This document shows, piece after piece, positions 45,206 through 53,461 of a stretch of DNA of 64,000 nucleotides (position 1 is the stretch's first letter; every line of letters starts with the position of its first letter). This DNA is from Lachnospira sp. UBA3212 (GTDB lineage: Bacteria; Bacillota; Clostridia; Lachnospirales; Lachnospiraceae). The stretch covers positions 1 through 64,000 of the forward strand of contig DEWK01000019.1 in NCBI GenBank assembly GCA_002363615.1, in the 5' to 3' direction. A model generated the notes under the pieces. That model was not told where the DNA came from, made no database searches, and saw only the letters and a program-made list of their open reading frames with translations. Made by a program: the position numbers and the translations under genes.

Positions 45206-45919
45206 ATGGGTATTAGTGTTATTTTATTAGCTTATAAGGAAGCTGAAAATTTAAAGGTGTTATTACCGCAGATTAAAGAGAATGTAGAAAAGTGTGGAGA
45301 GCCATATGAGATTTTGGTGATTGATACAGCAAAGCCTCTGGACAATACTCCTGAAGTTTGTAAAGAGTTTGGGGCTCAGTATATCAATCAGGAGGAGCCG
45401 GCTTTTGGTGGTGCCTTCCGTACCGGTATTAAGTATGCAAAACAAGAGAAGTTTTTGATTTTAGACAGTGATGGTTCTCATCCACCAAAGTATATTCCGG
45501 ATCTTTATAAAAAATTTACCGAAGAAAACTGTGATGTGGTAATTGGTTCAAGATATGTAGAGGGCGGTGTGACAGATGACGCCAAGTCTTCTCAGATCAT
45601 GTCTAAGATTTTAAATACTACCTTCCGAATTTTCCTTGGTATTAAGGCAAAGGATATTTCCACAGATTATCGTATGTATGACACAAACCAGTTAAAGAAG
45701 GTGGAATTAAAGTGCAAGAACTACGATGTTTTACAGGAAGTCCTTTTAAAACTTCGATTGAATAACAAGAAGTTAAAGATTGGGGAAACACCAATTAGCT
45801 TTAGTAAGAGAATGTATGGGGAATCCAAGAGACAGTTGCTTAAGTTTATTATCAGCTATTTAAAGACTCTTTTCTACTTACTTGGTATTCGAATTGGACA
45901 CACATTTAAGAAAAAATAA
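45206..45919 (+). CDS. GT2 glycosyltransferase, polyprenyl-phosphate mannose synthase-like
   Basis: A 237-residue GT-A enzyme resembling dolichol-phosphate mannose synthase (DPM1): 'VILLAYKEAENL' at the N-terminus, nucleotide/metal motif 'LDSDGSHPP' near residue 90, 'VVIGSRYVEGG', and a C-terminal 'FSKRMYGESK' acceptor-side segment. It has no C-terminal membrane helices, as in soluble DPM1-type members. Likely it transfers a sugar, possibly mannose or D-rhamnose from a GDP donor, to undecaprenyl phosphate for the neighbouring GT-C-like protein. The sugar is inferred from the GDP-mannose pathway genes around it. Confidence 0.85.
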   Translation: MGISVILLAYKEAENLKVLLPQIKENVEKCGEPYEILVIDTAKPLDNTPEVCKEFGAQYINQEEPAFGGAFRTGIKYAKQEKFLILDSDGSHPPKYIPDLYKKFTEENCDVVIGSRYVEGGVTDDAKSSQIMSKILNTTFRIFLGIKAKDISTDYRMYDTNQLKKVELKCKNYDVLQEVLLKLRLNNKKLKIGETPISFSKRMYGESKRQLLKFIISYLKTLFYLLGIRIGHTFKKK

Positions 45920-45939
45920 ATAAGGGAATAAGAGGACAG

Positions 45940-46869
45940 ATGAAAAAAGTATTGATTTTCGGTGTGGCTGGATTTGTTGGAGGCTATTTGGTAAAAGAAT
46001 TTGCAAAGGCAGGCGGCTATCACATTTATGGAAGCGATATGGTAGAATCATTTGCACAAGAGGAGCTCTCTGCTTACTATCCTTGCGATATTTTAGATGG
46101 CCCTGCTTGTGAGGCTCTTATTGAATCAATTCAGCCAGATTACATTATTAATCTGGCTGCTTTGAGTTCTGTAAGAATGTCATGGGATCTACCGGAAAAG
46201 ACAATTGAAATTAACGTACTAGGGGCTATGCATATTATGGATGGTGCCGTAAAGTTAGAGAAAAAACCGGTACTTTTAATGGTGGGATCCAGTGAGGAAT
46301 ATGAGATTTCAGATAAGGCATTAAGGGAGGAGTCTCCTCTTTCTGCCAATAATCCTTATGGAATTTCTAAAGCGACCTTGGAGCAAATGGCAGAGATCTA
46401 CCGGATGAAGTATAAGATTACCATTTATTTTACCCGGTCTTTTAACCATACTGGCGTCGGACAGAAGCCTGTCTTTGTGGTGCCTAGTTTTGCCAAACAG
46501 GTGGCAGAGATTGAAAAGAGTCAGGGGCCTGGGGTCATGAAAGTTGGGAACCTAAGTGCCATGCGTGATATTAGTGATGTGCGAGACGTAGTTTGCGCCT
46601 ATCGTATGATTTTGGAGTCTGGTAGCAAGGAAAAAGTTTTTAATGTAGGAAGTGGAAAGGCTAGCAAGATTCAGGAGATCCTTGAAATTCTGATTGGTTT
46701 TTCCTCTTATGAAATTAAAGTGGAGCAGGACCCGGATAAGATGAGGCCTAGCGACAATCCATTTATTTGCGCAGACAACACGTTATTAAAGAAGGAGACA
46801 GGTTGGTCTCCAAAGTATTCCATTGAGGATACGGTTAAGGCATTATTTGATTATTATGTAGAGGAATAG
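45940..46869 (+). CDS. rmd: NAD(P)-dependent sugar epimerase/reductase, GDP-6-deoxy-D-mannose reductase-like
   Basis: A 309-residue extended short-chain dehydrogenase. The dinucleotide motif is 'GVAGFVGGYL' (GxxGxxG), and the catalytic YxxxK is in 'NPYGISKATLEQ'. The stretches 'SFNHTGVGQ', 'KVGNLSAMRDISDVRD', 'RPSDNPF' and 'TGWSPKY' match the pattern I know from Rmd, which reduces GDP-4-keto-6-deoxy-D-mannose to GDP-D-rhamnose. The substrate would come from the Gmd encoded at 50027. Related enzymes on UDP- or dTDP-sugars are possible, so substrate confidence is lower than fold confidence. Confidence 0.82.
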   Translation: MKKVLIFGVAGFVGGYLVKEFAKAGGYHIYGSDMVESFAQEELSAYYPCDILDGPACEALIESIQPDYIINLAALSSVRMSWDLPEKTIEINVLGAMHIMDGAVKLEKKPVLLMVGSSEEYEISDKALREESPLSANNPYGISKATLEQMAEIYRMKYKITIYFTRSFNHTGVGQKPVFVVPSFAKQVAEIEKSQGPGVMKVGNLSAMRDISDVRDVVCAYRMILESGSKEKVFNVGSGKASKIQEILEILIGFSSYEIKVEQDPDKMRPSDNPFICADNTLLKKETGWSPKYSIEDTVKALFDYYVEE

Positions 46870-46879
46870 GGAGGTTATT

Positions 46880-48580
46880 ATGGCATTAGCAGAAGAAATA
46901 ATGACAAAATATGAAAGCTGGAAGGAAAAGGCTTGCTGGGATCAGGAAGTAAAAGAAGAATTAGAGAAGATGGCAGGGGATGAGACATGGATGGAAGATG
47001 CCTTTTATCGTGACCTGGCCTTTGGAACCGGAGGGCTCCGGGGTGTAATCGGAGCAGGCACCAATCGAATGAACGTCCACACTGTAGCCAAGGCATCACA
47101 GGGGCTTGCCAATTATGTAAAAAAACATTTTCCAAAGGGAAAGAGAAAAATTGCCATTAGTTTTGATTCAAGAATCAAATCGGATCTTTTTTCTCAGACG
47201 GCAGCAGGTGTATTTGCGGCAAATGGAATTGAGGTTGCGATTTATCCGGTTCTTATGCCAACCCCTTGTTTGTCTTATGCAGTTCGTGCTCTTTCTTGTT
47301 CGGCAGGTGTTATGGTAACTGCTTCTCATAACCCGTCCAAGTATAATGGTTATAAGGTTTATGGGGCAGATGGATGTCAGATTACCACAGAGGTAGCGGC
47401 AGAAATCCTAGGAGAGATTGAATCGATTGATGTGTTTGATGGCGTTTCATGCATGTCATTTGAAGAGGGAAAAGAGAAGGGTCTGATCTCTTTGATTTCT
47501 GATGAGATTTATACCGACTTTATTGAGGAAGTGAAAAAGCAGAGCGTTTTAAAGGATGAAAAGGTGGATAAGGATGTAGCAATTGTTTATACTCCCCTTC
47601 ATGGAACCGGTTTAAAACCTGTGCTTCGTGTTTTAAAGGAAAGTGGTTTTGGCAATGTGACTGTTGTAAAAGAGCAGGAAGAACCAGATGGCAATTTTAC
47701 TACTTGCCCATATCCAAACCCTGAAATCAAGGAAGCCATGGCGCTTGGTATGGAATATGCCAAGAGGTGCCAGGCAGATCTTCTTTTGGCTACTGATCCG
47801 GATGCGGACCGTGTGGGAATCGCCGTAAAAACAGCGGAGGGAGACTATCAGCTGTTAACCGGCAATGAAACCGGTATGCTCCTTTTAAATTATATCTTAG
47901 ATCGTAGAAGTGCCAATGACACCATGCCGAAAGATCCGGTAATGGTGAAGACCATTGTAACCATTGATATGGCAGAGCGGATCGCTGCTCATTATGGGGT
48001 TTCAACCATTAATGTCTTAACTGGATTTAAGTTTATCGGGGAGCAGATAGGTCTCCTTGAGGAAAAAGGTAAGGAAGATTCCTATGTCTTTGGCTTTGAG
48101 GAAAGCTATGGTTATCTGACTGGTTCCTATGTTCGTGATAAGGATGCGGTAGATGGTGCATACATGATTTGTGAAATGTTTGCTTATTATAAGAGCCAGG
48201 GCATTAGCCTGCTTGACCAGTTAAATAGTCTTTATAAGGAATATGGATATTGCTTAAATACCCTTCATTCTTATCAGTTTGAAGGCTCTAAGGGCTTTGC
48301 CAAGATGCAGGAAATTATGAAGGACTTTAGGGAAAAACCTAAGACTTCCTTTGGTCCAAAGAAGGTGAAGAAATGCCTGGATTATTTGGAAGGGTTGGAT
48401 GGACTTCCAAAGTCAGATGTTTTAAAGTATCTTCTTGAGGACCAGTGTTCCGTAGTGGTTAGACCATCGGGAACCGAGCCAAAGCTTAAGGCCTATATTT
48501 CTATTACGGCAGAAAGCAGGGAAAAAGCAGAGGCCATTGAGGTCTTAATCGCAGACTATCTTTCAGAACTTATGAAATAA
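46880..48580 (+). CDS. Phosphoglucomutase/phosphomannomutase
   Basis: A 566-residue alpha-D-phosphohexomutase. Active-site phosphoserine loop 'TASHNPSKYNGYK' near 147, metal loop 'DPDADRVG' near 305, sugar-binding loop 'FEESYGYLTG' near 405 and phosphate-binding loop 'RPSGTEPKLK' near 528 are all intact. Length and sequence fit the PgcA/PGM2-like group that handles glucose-phosphates and often mannose-phosphates. It would interconvert Man-6-P and Man-1-P for ManC, and Glc-6-P and Glc-1-P for other sugar nucleotides. Last gene of the operon, 10 nt after rmd. Confidence 0.95.
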   Translation: MALAEEIMTKYESWKEKACWDQEVKEELEKMAGDETWMEDAFYRDLAFGTGGLRGVIGAGTNRMNVHTVAKASQGLANYVKKHFPKGKRKIAISFDSRIKSDLFSQTAAGVFAANGIEVAIYPVLMPTPCLSYAVRALSCSAGVMVTASHNPSKYNGYKVYGADGCQITTEVAAEILGEIESIDVFDGVSCMSFEEGKEKGLISLISDEIYTDFIEEVKKQSVLKDEKVDKDVAIVYTPLHGTGLKPVLRVLKESGFGNVTVVKEQEEPDGNFTTCPYPNPEIKEAMALGMEYAKRCQADLLLATDPDADRVGIAVKTAEGDYQLLTGNETGMLLLNYILDRRSANDTMPKDPVMVKTIVTIDMAERIAAHYGVSTINVLTGFKFIGEQIGLLEEKGKEDSYVFGFEESYGYLTGSYVRDKDAVDGAYMICEMFAYYKSQGISLLDQLNSLYKEYGYCLNTLHSYQFEGSKGFAKMQEIMKDFREKPKTSFGPKKVKKCLDYLEGLDGLPKSDVLKYLLEDQCSVVVRPSGTEPKLKAYISITAESREKAEAIEVLIADYLSELMK

Positions 48581-48586
48581 TAGTAG

Positions 48587-48622
48587 GATTCGGCACTGTG
48601 CAATGTGCCGAATCTTTTTTTC
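48587..48622 (+). terminator. Rho-independent terminator after the phosphohexomutase gene
   Basis: GATTCGGCAC and GTGCCGAATC form a perfect 10-bp stem, loop TGTGCAAT, followed by eight T. Confidence 0.92.
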
Positions 48623-48636
48623 TGAAAATAATTTGC

Positions 48637-48665
48637 TTGCATTCATCATCTTCTTATGTTAAAAT
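48637..48665 (+). promoter_or_regulatory. Predicted sigma-A promoter for rpsF-ssb-rpsR
   Basis: TTGCAT, 17 nt, TAAAAT with a TGT extension (extended -10). It gives a leader of about 64 nt. Confidence 0.65.
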
Positions 48666-48691
48666 CTCAACTTGTGATATATATTCCTTGT

Positions 48692-48706
48692 TACCCGCAT
48701 TGGGTA
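48692..48706 (+). promoter_or_regulatory. rpsF leader hairpin, possible S6:S18 autoregulatory element
   Basis: TACCC and GGGTA pair around the loop GCATT, about 12 nt before the AAAAGGAGG ribosome binding site of rpsF. A CCG sits at the stem-loop junction. Many bacteria have an rpsF leader bound by the S6:S18 complex with a conserved CCG element; this hairpin is in the right place, but I cannot confirm the full consensus. Confidence 0.4.
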
Positions 48707-48735
48707 GCCAGAGACCAAAAGGAGGTGCGAAAAGC

Positions 48736-49062
48736 ATGAACAAATATGAATTAGCAGTAGTAGTTAGTGCAAAGCTTGAGGATGATGCAAGAACAGCCGT
48801 AGTTGAGAAAGTTAAGTCTTTAATCGCTCGTGTTGGTGGTACTGTAACATCTGTTGACGAGTGGGGTAAGAAGCTTTTAGCTTACGAAATCCAGAAGACA
48901 AACGAAGGTTACTACTACTTTATCAAGTTCACATCAAAGCCAGAAGCTCCAGTAGCTCTTGAGCCTGAGATGCGTATTGTTGATGGCGTGCTTAGATATC
49001 TTATTCTGAAAGATGAGGGTATCGAGCAGGCAGCAGAAGTAGCTGAGCAGCCTGAAGCATAA
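48736..49062 (+). CDS. rpsF: 30S ribosomal protein S6
   Basis: A 108-residue S6, which binds the central domain of 16S rRNA with S18. It starts 'MNKYELAVVVSAKLEDD' and has the family's 'DEWGKKLLAYEIQKTNEGYYYF' core. I place the start at ATG 48736 behind AAAAGGAGGTG; the open frame extends upstream to 48598 through the terminator and promoter, so that longer version is rejected. First gene of the conserved rpsF-ssb-rpsR operon. Confidence 0.98.
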   Translation: MNKYELAVVVSAKLEDDARTAVVEKVKSLIARVGGTVTSVDEWGKKLLAYEIQKTNEGYYYFIKFTSKPEAPVALEPEMRIVDGVLRYLILKDEGIEQAAEVAEQPEA

Positions 49063-49096
49063 GTACTAGCTTCGATTATACGAAGGAGGGTACAGA

Positions 49097-49555
49097 ATGA
49101 ACAAGGTAATTTTAATGGGAAGATTAACCAGAGATCCTGAGGTTCGTTATTCAGGACAGGATGGTCAGATGGCAGTGGCAAGATTTACTCTTGCTGTAGA
49201 TCGAAGATTTAAGCGTGATGGAGAGCCAACTGCTGATTTCCTTCGTTGTGTTGCCTTCAGACAGAGAGCTGAGTTCGCTGAGAAGTATTTACATCAGGGA
49301 AGTAAGATTCTCGTTGAGGGAAGCATCCAGACCGGTAGTTATACCAATAAGGATGGCGCAACTGTCTATACTACCGACATCATGGTGGAGAATATGGAAT
49401 TTGCTGAGAGCAAGAATGCTGCAGCAAGCGGAGAAGCAAACTTCAATGCTTCACAGAATGCTGGTCCGGTTCCAAGCCAGATGAATCCTAGCAGCGCCGA
49501 TGGTTTTATGAATGTGCCAGAAGGTGTTGAAGATGATGGTCTTCCATTTAATTAA
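49097..49555 (+). CDS. ssb: Single-stranded DNA-binding protein
   Basis: A 152-residue SSB: OB-fold domain (1 to ~105) starting 'MNKVILMGRLTRDPEVRYS', a Gln/Asn/Ser/Pro-rich linker and the acidic C-terminal tip 'DDGLPFN', which recruits replication and repair partners. The final residue after the usual DDxPF is an extra Asn. It sits between S6 and S18 as in most Firmicutes. AAGGAGG precedes the ATG. Confidence 0.98.
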   Translation: MNKVILMGRLTRDPEVRYSGQDGQMAVARFTLAVDRRFKRDGEPTADFLRCVAFRQRAEFAEKYLHQGSKILVEGSIQTGSYTNKDGATVYTTDIMVENMEFAESKNAAASGEANFNASQNAGPVPSQMNPSSADGFMNVPEGVEDDGLPFN

Positions 49556-49613
49556 GATGTGCATTTAATCAGGAAAGAGAATTATCCAAGAGTTTTATAG
49601 GAGGTCAAGAATC

Positions 49614-49868
49614 ATGGCATATAGTAATGATCGTGGCGATTCACCTAGAAGAACAATTCGTAGAAGAAGAAAAGTCTGCGTATTCTGTGGTGAGAACGCT
49701 ACTGCAGTCGATTTTAAGGATGTTAATAAGTTAAAGAAGTATATTTCTGAGAGAGGTAAGATTCTCCCTAGAAGAATTACAGGTAACTGTGCTAAGCATC
49801 AGAGAGCTGTAACTTTAGCTGTAGAGAGAGCTAGACACTTAGCTTTACTTCCATACACCTTAGATTAA
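49614..49868 (+). CDS. rpsR: 30S ribosomal protein S18
   Basis: An 84-residue S18, partner of S6 on the 30S platform. The core 'IDFKDVNKL'-type segment appears here as 'VDFKDVNKLKKYISERGKIL', followed by 'PRRITGNCAKHQR'. Two cysteines in 'VCVFCGENA' plus the later Cys-His pair may form the zinc-binding (C+) version seen in some bacteria. Last gene of the operon, before a strong terminator. Confidence 0.98.
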   Translation: MAYSNDRGDSPRRTIRRRRKVCVFCGENATAVDFKDVNKLKKYISERGKILPRRITGNCAKHQRAVTLAVERARHLALLPYTLD

Positions 49869-49881
49869 TGTAAGATGTTTC

Positions 49882-49914
49882 AAGGCGCTGTAGGTTTCCT
49901 ACAGTGCCTTTTTC
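49882..49914 (+). terminator. Rho-independent terminator after rpsR
   Basis: AAGGCGCTGTAGG and CCTACAGTGCCTT form a 13-bp stem (one G-U), loop TTT, followed by a T run. Confidence 0.92.
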
Positions 49915-49928
49915 TTATGTTTTATAAG

Positions 49929-49957
49929 TTGCAATGGAAGTTTACATTTGCTATAAT
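49929..49957 (+). promoter_or_regulatory. Predicted sigma-A promoter for gmd-manC-manA
   Basis: TTGCAA, 17 nt, TATAAT with a TGC extension. The leader is about 63 nt with no recognised riboswitch. Confidence 0.75.
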
Positions 49958-50026
49958 TGAAATGGTGCCTTGTGGATAAAAAACAGGGAACCCAAGAGTA
50001 GAGATTAAATATTAAAGGAGATTTAT

Positions 50027-51061
50027 ATGAAAAAAGCGTTTATTACAGGAATTACAGGTCAGGATGGATCATACTTGGCTGAGTTTCTTTTAGAGAAAGG
50101 TTATGAGGTTCACGGTTTAATTAGAAGATCGGCAGAACATAACACAGAAAGAATTGACCATATTATTGATCAGTTAAAGCTTCATGAGGGGGATTTGTCA
50201 GACAGTTCTTGTTTGATTCGATTAGTAGGAGAGATTATGCCGGATGAGATTTATAATCTTGCAGCACAGTCTCACGTAGGTACTTCTTTTGATGCAGCTG
50301 AATATACCGGTGATGTAGACGCCCTTGGAGTTCTTAGAATTCTCGAGGCGGTTCACATCAATCATTTAGATAAGAAGACCAGAATCTATCAGGCCTCTAC
50401 CTCAGAACTTTACGGAAAGGTTGAAGAGGTTCCTCAGAATGAGAATACCCCATTCCACCCATTTAGCCCATATGCAGTCGCTAAGCAGTATGGCTTCTGG
50501 ATGATGAGAGAATATCGTGAAGCTTATGGCATGTTCTGCTGTAATGGTATTCTTTTCAACCATGAGTCTGAAAGACGTGGTGAGAACTTCGTAACCAGAA
50601 AGATTACCTTAGCAGCAGGTCGTATTGCTTGCGGACTTCAGGATCACTTAGAGCTTGGTAACTTAGATTCTAAGCGTGACTGGGGTTATGCCAAGGATTA
50701 TGTAGAGTGTCAGTGGTTAATCCTACAGCAGGATGAGCCGGATGACTATGTAATCGCTACCGGTGTTCAGCATACAGTACGTGAATTTACTGAGCTTGCA
50801 TTTAAGAATGACGGTATTGAACTTGAGTGGAGAGGAACTGGCTTAGACGAGAAGGGTTACGATAAGAAGACCGGTAAGATGCTTGTTTGTGTAAATGAGC
50901 AGTGGTATCGTCCTACTGATGTTGTTGATCTTTGGGGGGATCCTACTAAGGCTAAGACTAAGCTTGGATGGGATCCACAGAAGACCAGCTATGAGGAGCT
51001 TTGTGCAATCATGGCAGAGTACGACCTTAAGAAGGCTAAGAAGGAAGCAGGATTAGCATAA
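50027..51061 (+). CDS. gmd: GDP-mannose 4,6-dehydratase
   Basis: A 344-residue extended SDR enzyme that converts GDP-D-mannose to GDP-4-keto-6-deoxy-D-mannose. The NADP motif is 'ITGITGQDGSYLAEFL', the catalytic region has 'STSELYGKV' and 'SPYAVAKQYGF' (YxxxK), and 'FNHESERRGENFVTRKI' with 'GNLDSKRDWGYAKDYVE' are GMD signatures. Its product is the branch point to GDP-L-fucose or GDP-D-rhamnose; an Rmd-like reductase is encoded at 45940 and no GDP-fucose synthase is seen. The stop overlaps the manC start (TAATG). Confidence 0.96.
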   Translation: MKKAFITGITGQDGSYLAEFLLEKGYEVHGLIRRSAEHNTERIDHIIDQLKLHEGDLSDSSCLIRLVGEIMPDEIYNLAAQSHVGTSFDAAEYTGDVDALGVLRILEAVHINHLDKKTRIYQASTSELYGKVEEVPQNENTPFHPFSPYAVAKQYGFWMMREYREAYGMFCCNGILFNHESERRGENFVTRKITLAAGRIACGLQDHLELGNLDSKRDWGYAKDYVECQWLILQQDEPDDYVIATGVQHTVREFTELAFKNDGIELEWRGTGLDEKGYDKKTGKMLVCVNEQWYRPTDVVDLWGDPTKAKTKLGWDPQKTSYEELCAIMAEYDLKKAKKEAGLA

Positions 51062-52377
51062 TGAATATTATTTTATTATCAGGTGGTTCCGGAAAAAGAT
51101 TGTGGCCACTTTCTAATGACATCCGTTCTAAGCAGTTTATTAAAATTTTTAAAACTCCGGATGGAAAGTATGAGTCTATGGTTCAGCGTATGTACCGTAA
51201 GATTCGTGAAATCGATGCAGATGCCAATGTAACGGTTGCTACCTCTATGCAGCAGGTATCTGCCCTTAGAAATCAGTTAGGGGAAGGTGTTGGTATTTCA
51301 GTAGAACCATGTCGAAGAGATACCTTCCCAGCCATTGCCCTTGCAACAGCTTACCTGAAGGATGTTCAGGGGGTAGAAGATGAGGAGCCGGTGGTAGTTT
51401 GTCCGGTAGACCCATTTGTAGATGATAGTTATTTTGAGGCCTTAAGTGAATTGGCAAAGCTTGCTGCTAAGGGAGAATCAAATCTTACCTTAATGGGCAT
51501 TGAGCCTACCAAGCCAAGTGAAAAGTTTGGCTATATTATTCCAGAGAGCAATTATAAGGTTTCTACGGTTGATACATTTAAGGAGAAACCGGATGTGGAA
51601 ACTGCCAAGAAGTATATTGATCAGGGAGCCCTCTGGAATGGTGGTGTTTTTGCTTATAAGTTGGGCTATGTTTTAAACAAGGCTCATGACCTGATGGATT
51701 TTGAGGATTATGCAGACCTTTACTCAAAATATGAAAATCAGAATAAGATTAGTTTTGATTATGCCGTAGTAGAGAAGGAATCAAAGATTTCGGTTATGAG
51801 ACATTCCGGTGTTTGGAAGGATCTTGGTACCTGGAATACCCTTTCAGAAGCTATGGAAGAAAAGATCATTGGCAATGTTATTACCAATGATACTTGTGAC
51901 AATATTAATGTAATTAACGAGATGGATGTTCCAATCCTTTGTGTTGGCCTAAAAGACCTTGTGGTTGCTGCCAGTGCAGATGGTATTTTGGTTTCGGATA
52001 AGGAACAGTCGGATCAGATCAAGCCTTATGTAGAAAGCATGAATCAGCAGATCATGTATGCGGAAAAATCCTATGGAACTTACCGGGTATTAGATGTTGA
52101 GGATGGTAGTCTTACCATTAAGGTAGACTTAAAGGCCGGTCAGCATATGACCTATCATAGTCACGAGTTACGAGACGAAATCTGGACGGTTATTTCCGGA
52201 AGCGGGAAAACCATTGTAGACGGAATGGAACAGGAAATTCATCCCGGTGACGTAATTACGATGGCTGCAGGATGCAAGCATACCGTAATTGCTACCACAG
52301 ACTTGAACTTGATTGAGGTTCAGGTTGGTAAGAGCATTAGCGTTCAAGATAAAAAGGTATATGAATGGGAGTTTTAG
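51061..52377 (+). CDS. manC: Mannose-1-phosphate guanylyltransferase with C-terminal cupin domain
   Basis: A 438-residue enzyme that makes GDP-mannose from Man-1-P and GTP. The nucleotide-binding signature 'LLSGGSGKRLWPLSND' is at residues 5-20, with Lys in place of the more usual Thr after SG. 'FKEKPDVETA' and 'WNGGVFAYK' follow. A cupin domain occupies about 345-438, as in the bifunctional type II ManC/PMI family, though a separate ManA is encoded next. The four-base overlap with gmd suggests translational coupling. Confidence 0.93.
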   Translation: MNIILLSGGSGKRLWPLSNDIRSKQFIKIFKTPDGKYESMVQRMYRKIREIDADANVTVATSMQQVSALRNQLGEGVGISVEPCRRDTFPAIALATAYLKDVQGVEDEEPVVVCPVDPFVDDSYFEALSELAKLAAKGESNLTLMGIEPTKPSEKFGYIIPESNYKVSTVDTFKEKPDVETAKKYIDQGALWNGGVFAYKLGYVLNKAHDLMDFEDYADLYSKYENQNKISFDYAVVEKESKISVMRHSGVWKDLGTWNTLSEAMEEKIIGNVITNDTCDNINVINEMDVPILCVGLKDLVVAASADGILVSDKEQSDQIKPYVESMNQQIMYAEKSYGTYRVLDVEDGSLTIKVDLKAGQHMTYHSHELRDEIWTVISGSGKTIVDGMEQEIHPGDVITMAAGCKHTVIATTDLNLIEVQVGKSISVQDKKVYEWEF

Positions 52378-52378
52378 T

Positions 52379-53395
52379 ATGAATGTGGGTTCTCCATTTT
52401 TACTTTCTCCGGCTGGTAAGGATTATCTTTGGGGCGGAAGTCGATTAAAGGATGATTATGCCAAGGAATTGGATATGAGCCCTTTGGCTGAAACCTGGGA
52501 GTGCTCTACTCACCCGGATGGACCCAGTATCGTGGCAAGTGGACCAAACCAGGGGAAGTTGTTAAGTGATGTAATTAAAGATCATCCGGAATACCTTGGT
52601 ACACGACCTCTTGCTATGATGACGGAGGAAGAGATTGCCAAGGGAGATATTCCAATCTTAATTAAATTTATTGATGCCAAGAAGGACCTTTCCGTCCAAG
52701 TTCATCCCAGCGATGAATATGCCAAGAAGGAGGAAGGCGGTCAAAGAGGAAAAACCGAGATGTGGTATGTATTGGATGCCAAGAAGGATTCTTCTTTGAT
52801 ATATGGTTTTCATCATGATATTAGCAAGAAAAAATTGGAGAAATCTTTAAAGGCCGGAACGGTAGAGCGTTATCTTCAAAAGGTTAGCGTAAAAAAAGAT
52901 GATGTGTTTTTGATTAAGGCCGGAACGGTGCATGCCATTGGTGCCGGAATTATGGTTGCAGAAATTCAAGAAAGTTCTAACCTAACATATCGAATGTACG
53001 ATTACAATCGTCTTGGCAAGGACGGCAAGCCAAGAGAATTGCATATTGAGAAGTCCTTAGCTGTTGCGAATTTAAAGCATAGCCAGATTCCTCGTCAGCC
53101 GATTAGAACCTTACAGTTTCGACCTGGAGTAGCCAGCGAGCTTTTATGCCGTTGCAAATATTTCCAAACCAAACGCTTGATGATTAATACGGAAGTCTAT
53201 AAGAAGATGATTTCTGTTTCGGCAGATCCCAGTAGTTTTCAGGTTCTACTTTGTTATGACGGATGTGGACTTTTAATTCCGGAAAACGGAGATGTTTTAC
53301 CTTTCTTTAAGGGTGATTGCATTTTCGTGCCTGCGGCTAATTCCGGGGAATTCAAGCTTCATGGAAAGGCAAAGCTTTTGAGGGTAAATTGCTAA
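52379..53395 (+). CDS. manA: Mannose-6-phosphate isomerase (type I-like)
   Basis: A 338-residue zinc cupin enzyme interconverting Fru-6-P and Man-6-P, the entry to the GDP-mannose pathway. Zinc-site motifs are 'VQVHPSDEYA' and 'IKAGTVHAIGAG'; 'TEMWYVLDA' supplies a Glu ligand. The N-terminus 'FLLSPAGKDYLWGG' is typical of the short Firmicute ManA. The start is ATG 52379, 1 nt after the manC stop, with GGGAG inside the manC end; a longer in-frame reading from 52313 overlaps manC and is rejected. Confidence 0.94.
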   Translation: MNVGSPFLLSPAGKDYLWGGSRLKDDYAKELDMSPLAETWECSTHPDGPSIVASGPNQGKLLSDVIKDHPEYLGTRPLAMMTEEEIAKGDIPILIKFIDAKKDLSVQVHPSDEYAKKEEGGQRGKTEMWYVLDAKKDSSLIYGFHHDISKKKLEKSLKAGTVERYLQKVSVKKDDVFLIKAGTVHAIGAGIMVAEIQESSNLTYRMYDYNRLGKDGKPRELHIEKSLAVANLKHSQIPRQPIRTLQFRPGVASELLCRCKYFQTKRLMINTEVYKKMISVSADPSSFQVLLCYDGCGLLIPENGDVLPFFKGDCIFVPAANSGEFKLHGKAKLLRVNC

Positions 53396-53414
53396 CTATA
53401 ATTAAGATGTTTTT

Positions 53415-53446
53415 ATGGGCGGCCTTTTTAGGACGTCCATTTTTTA
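53415..53446 (+). terminator. Terminator-like hairpin after manA
   Basis: ATGGGCGGCC and GGACGTCCAT pair with one mismatch and one G-U, loop TTTTTA, then six T. It ends only 15 nt before the next gene, so that gene needs either read-through or a promoter within the end of manA. Confidence 0.65.
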
Positions 53447-53461
53447 AGAGGTGAAAAAAAG

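Noticed and set aside
48598..48735. Upstream in-frame extension of rpsF
   Set aside because: It crosses the phosphohexomutase terminator and the rpsF promoter; S6 proteins begin at MNKYEL-type sequence, where an AAAAGGAGG site is present.
53415..53446. Hairpin as a riboswitch or attenuator for the HAD gene
   Set aside because: It is a simple stem with a T-tract, with no competing anti-terminator or aptamer-like structure visible.
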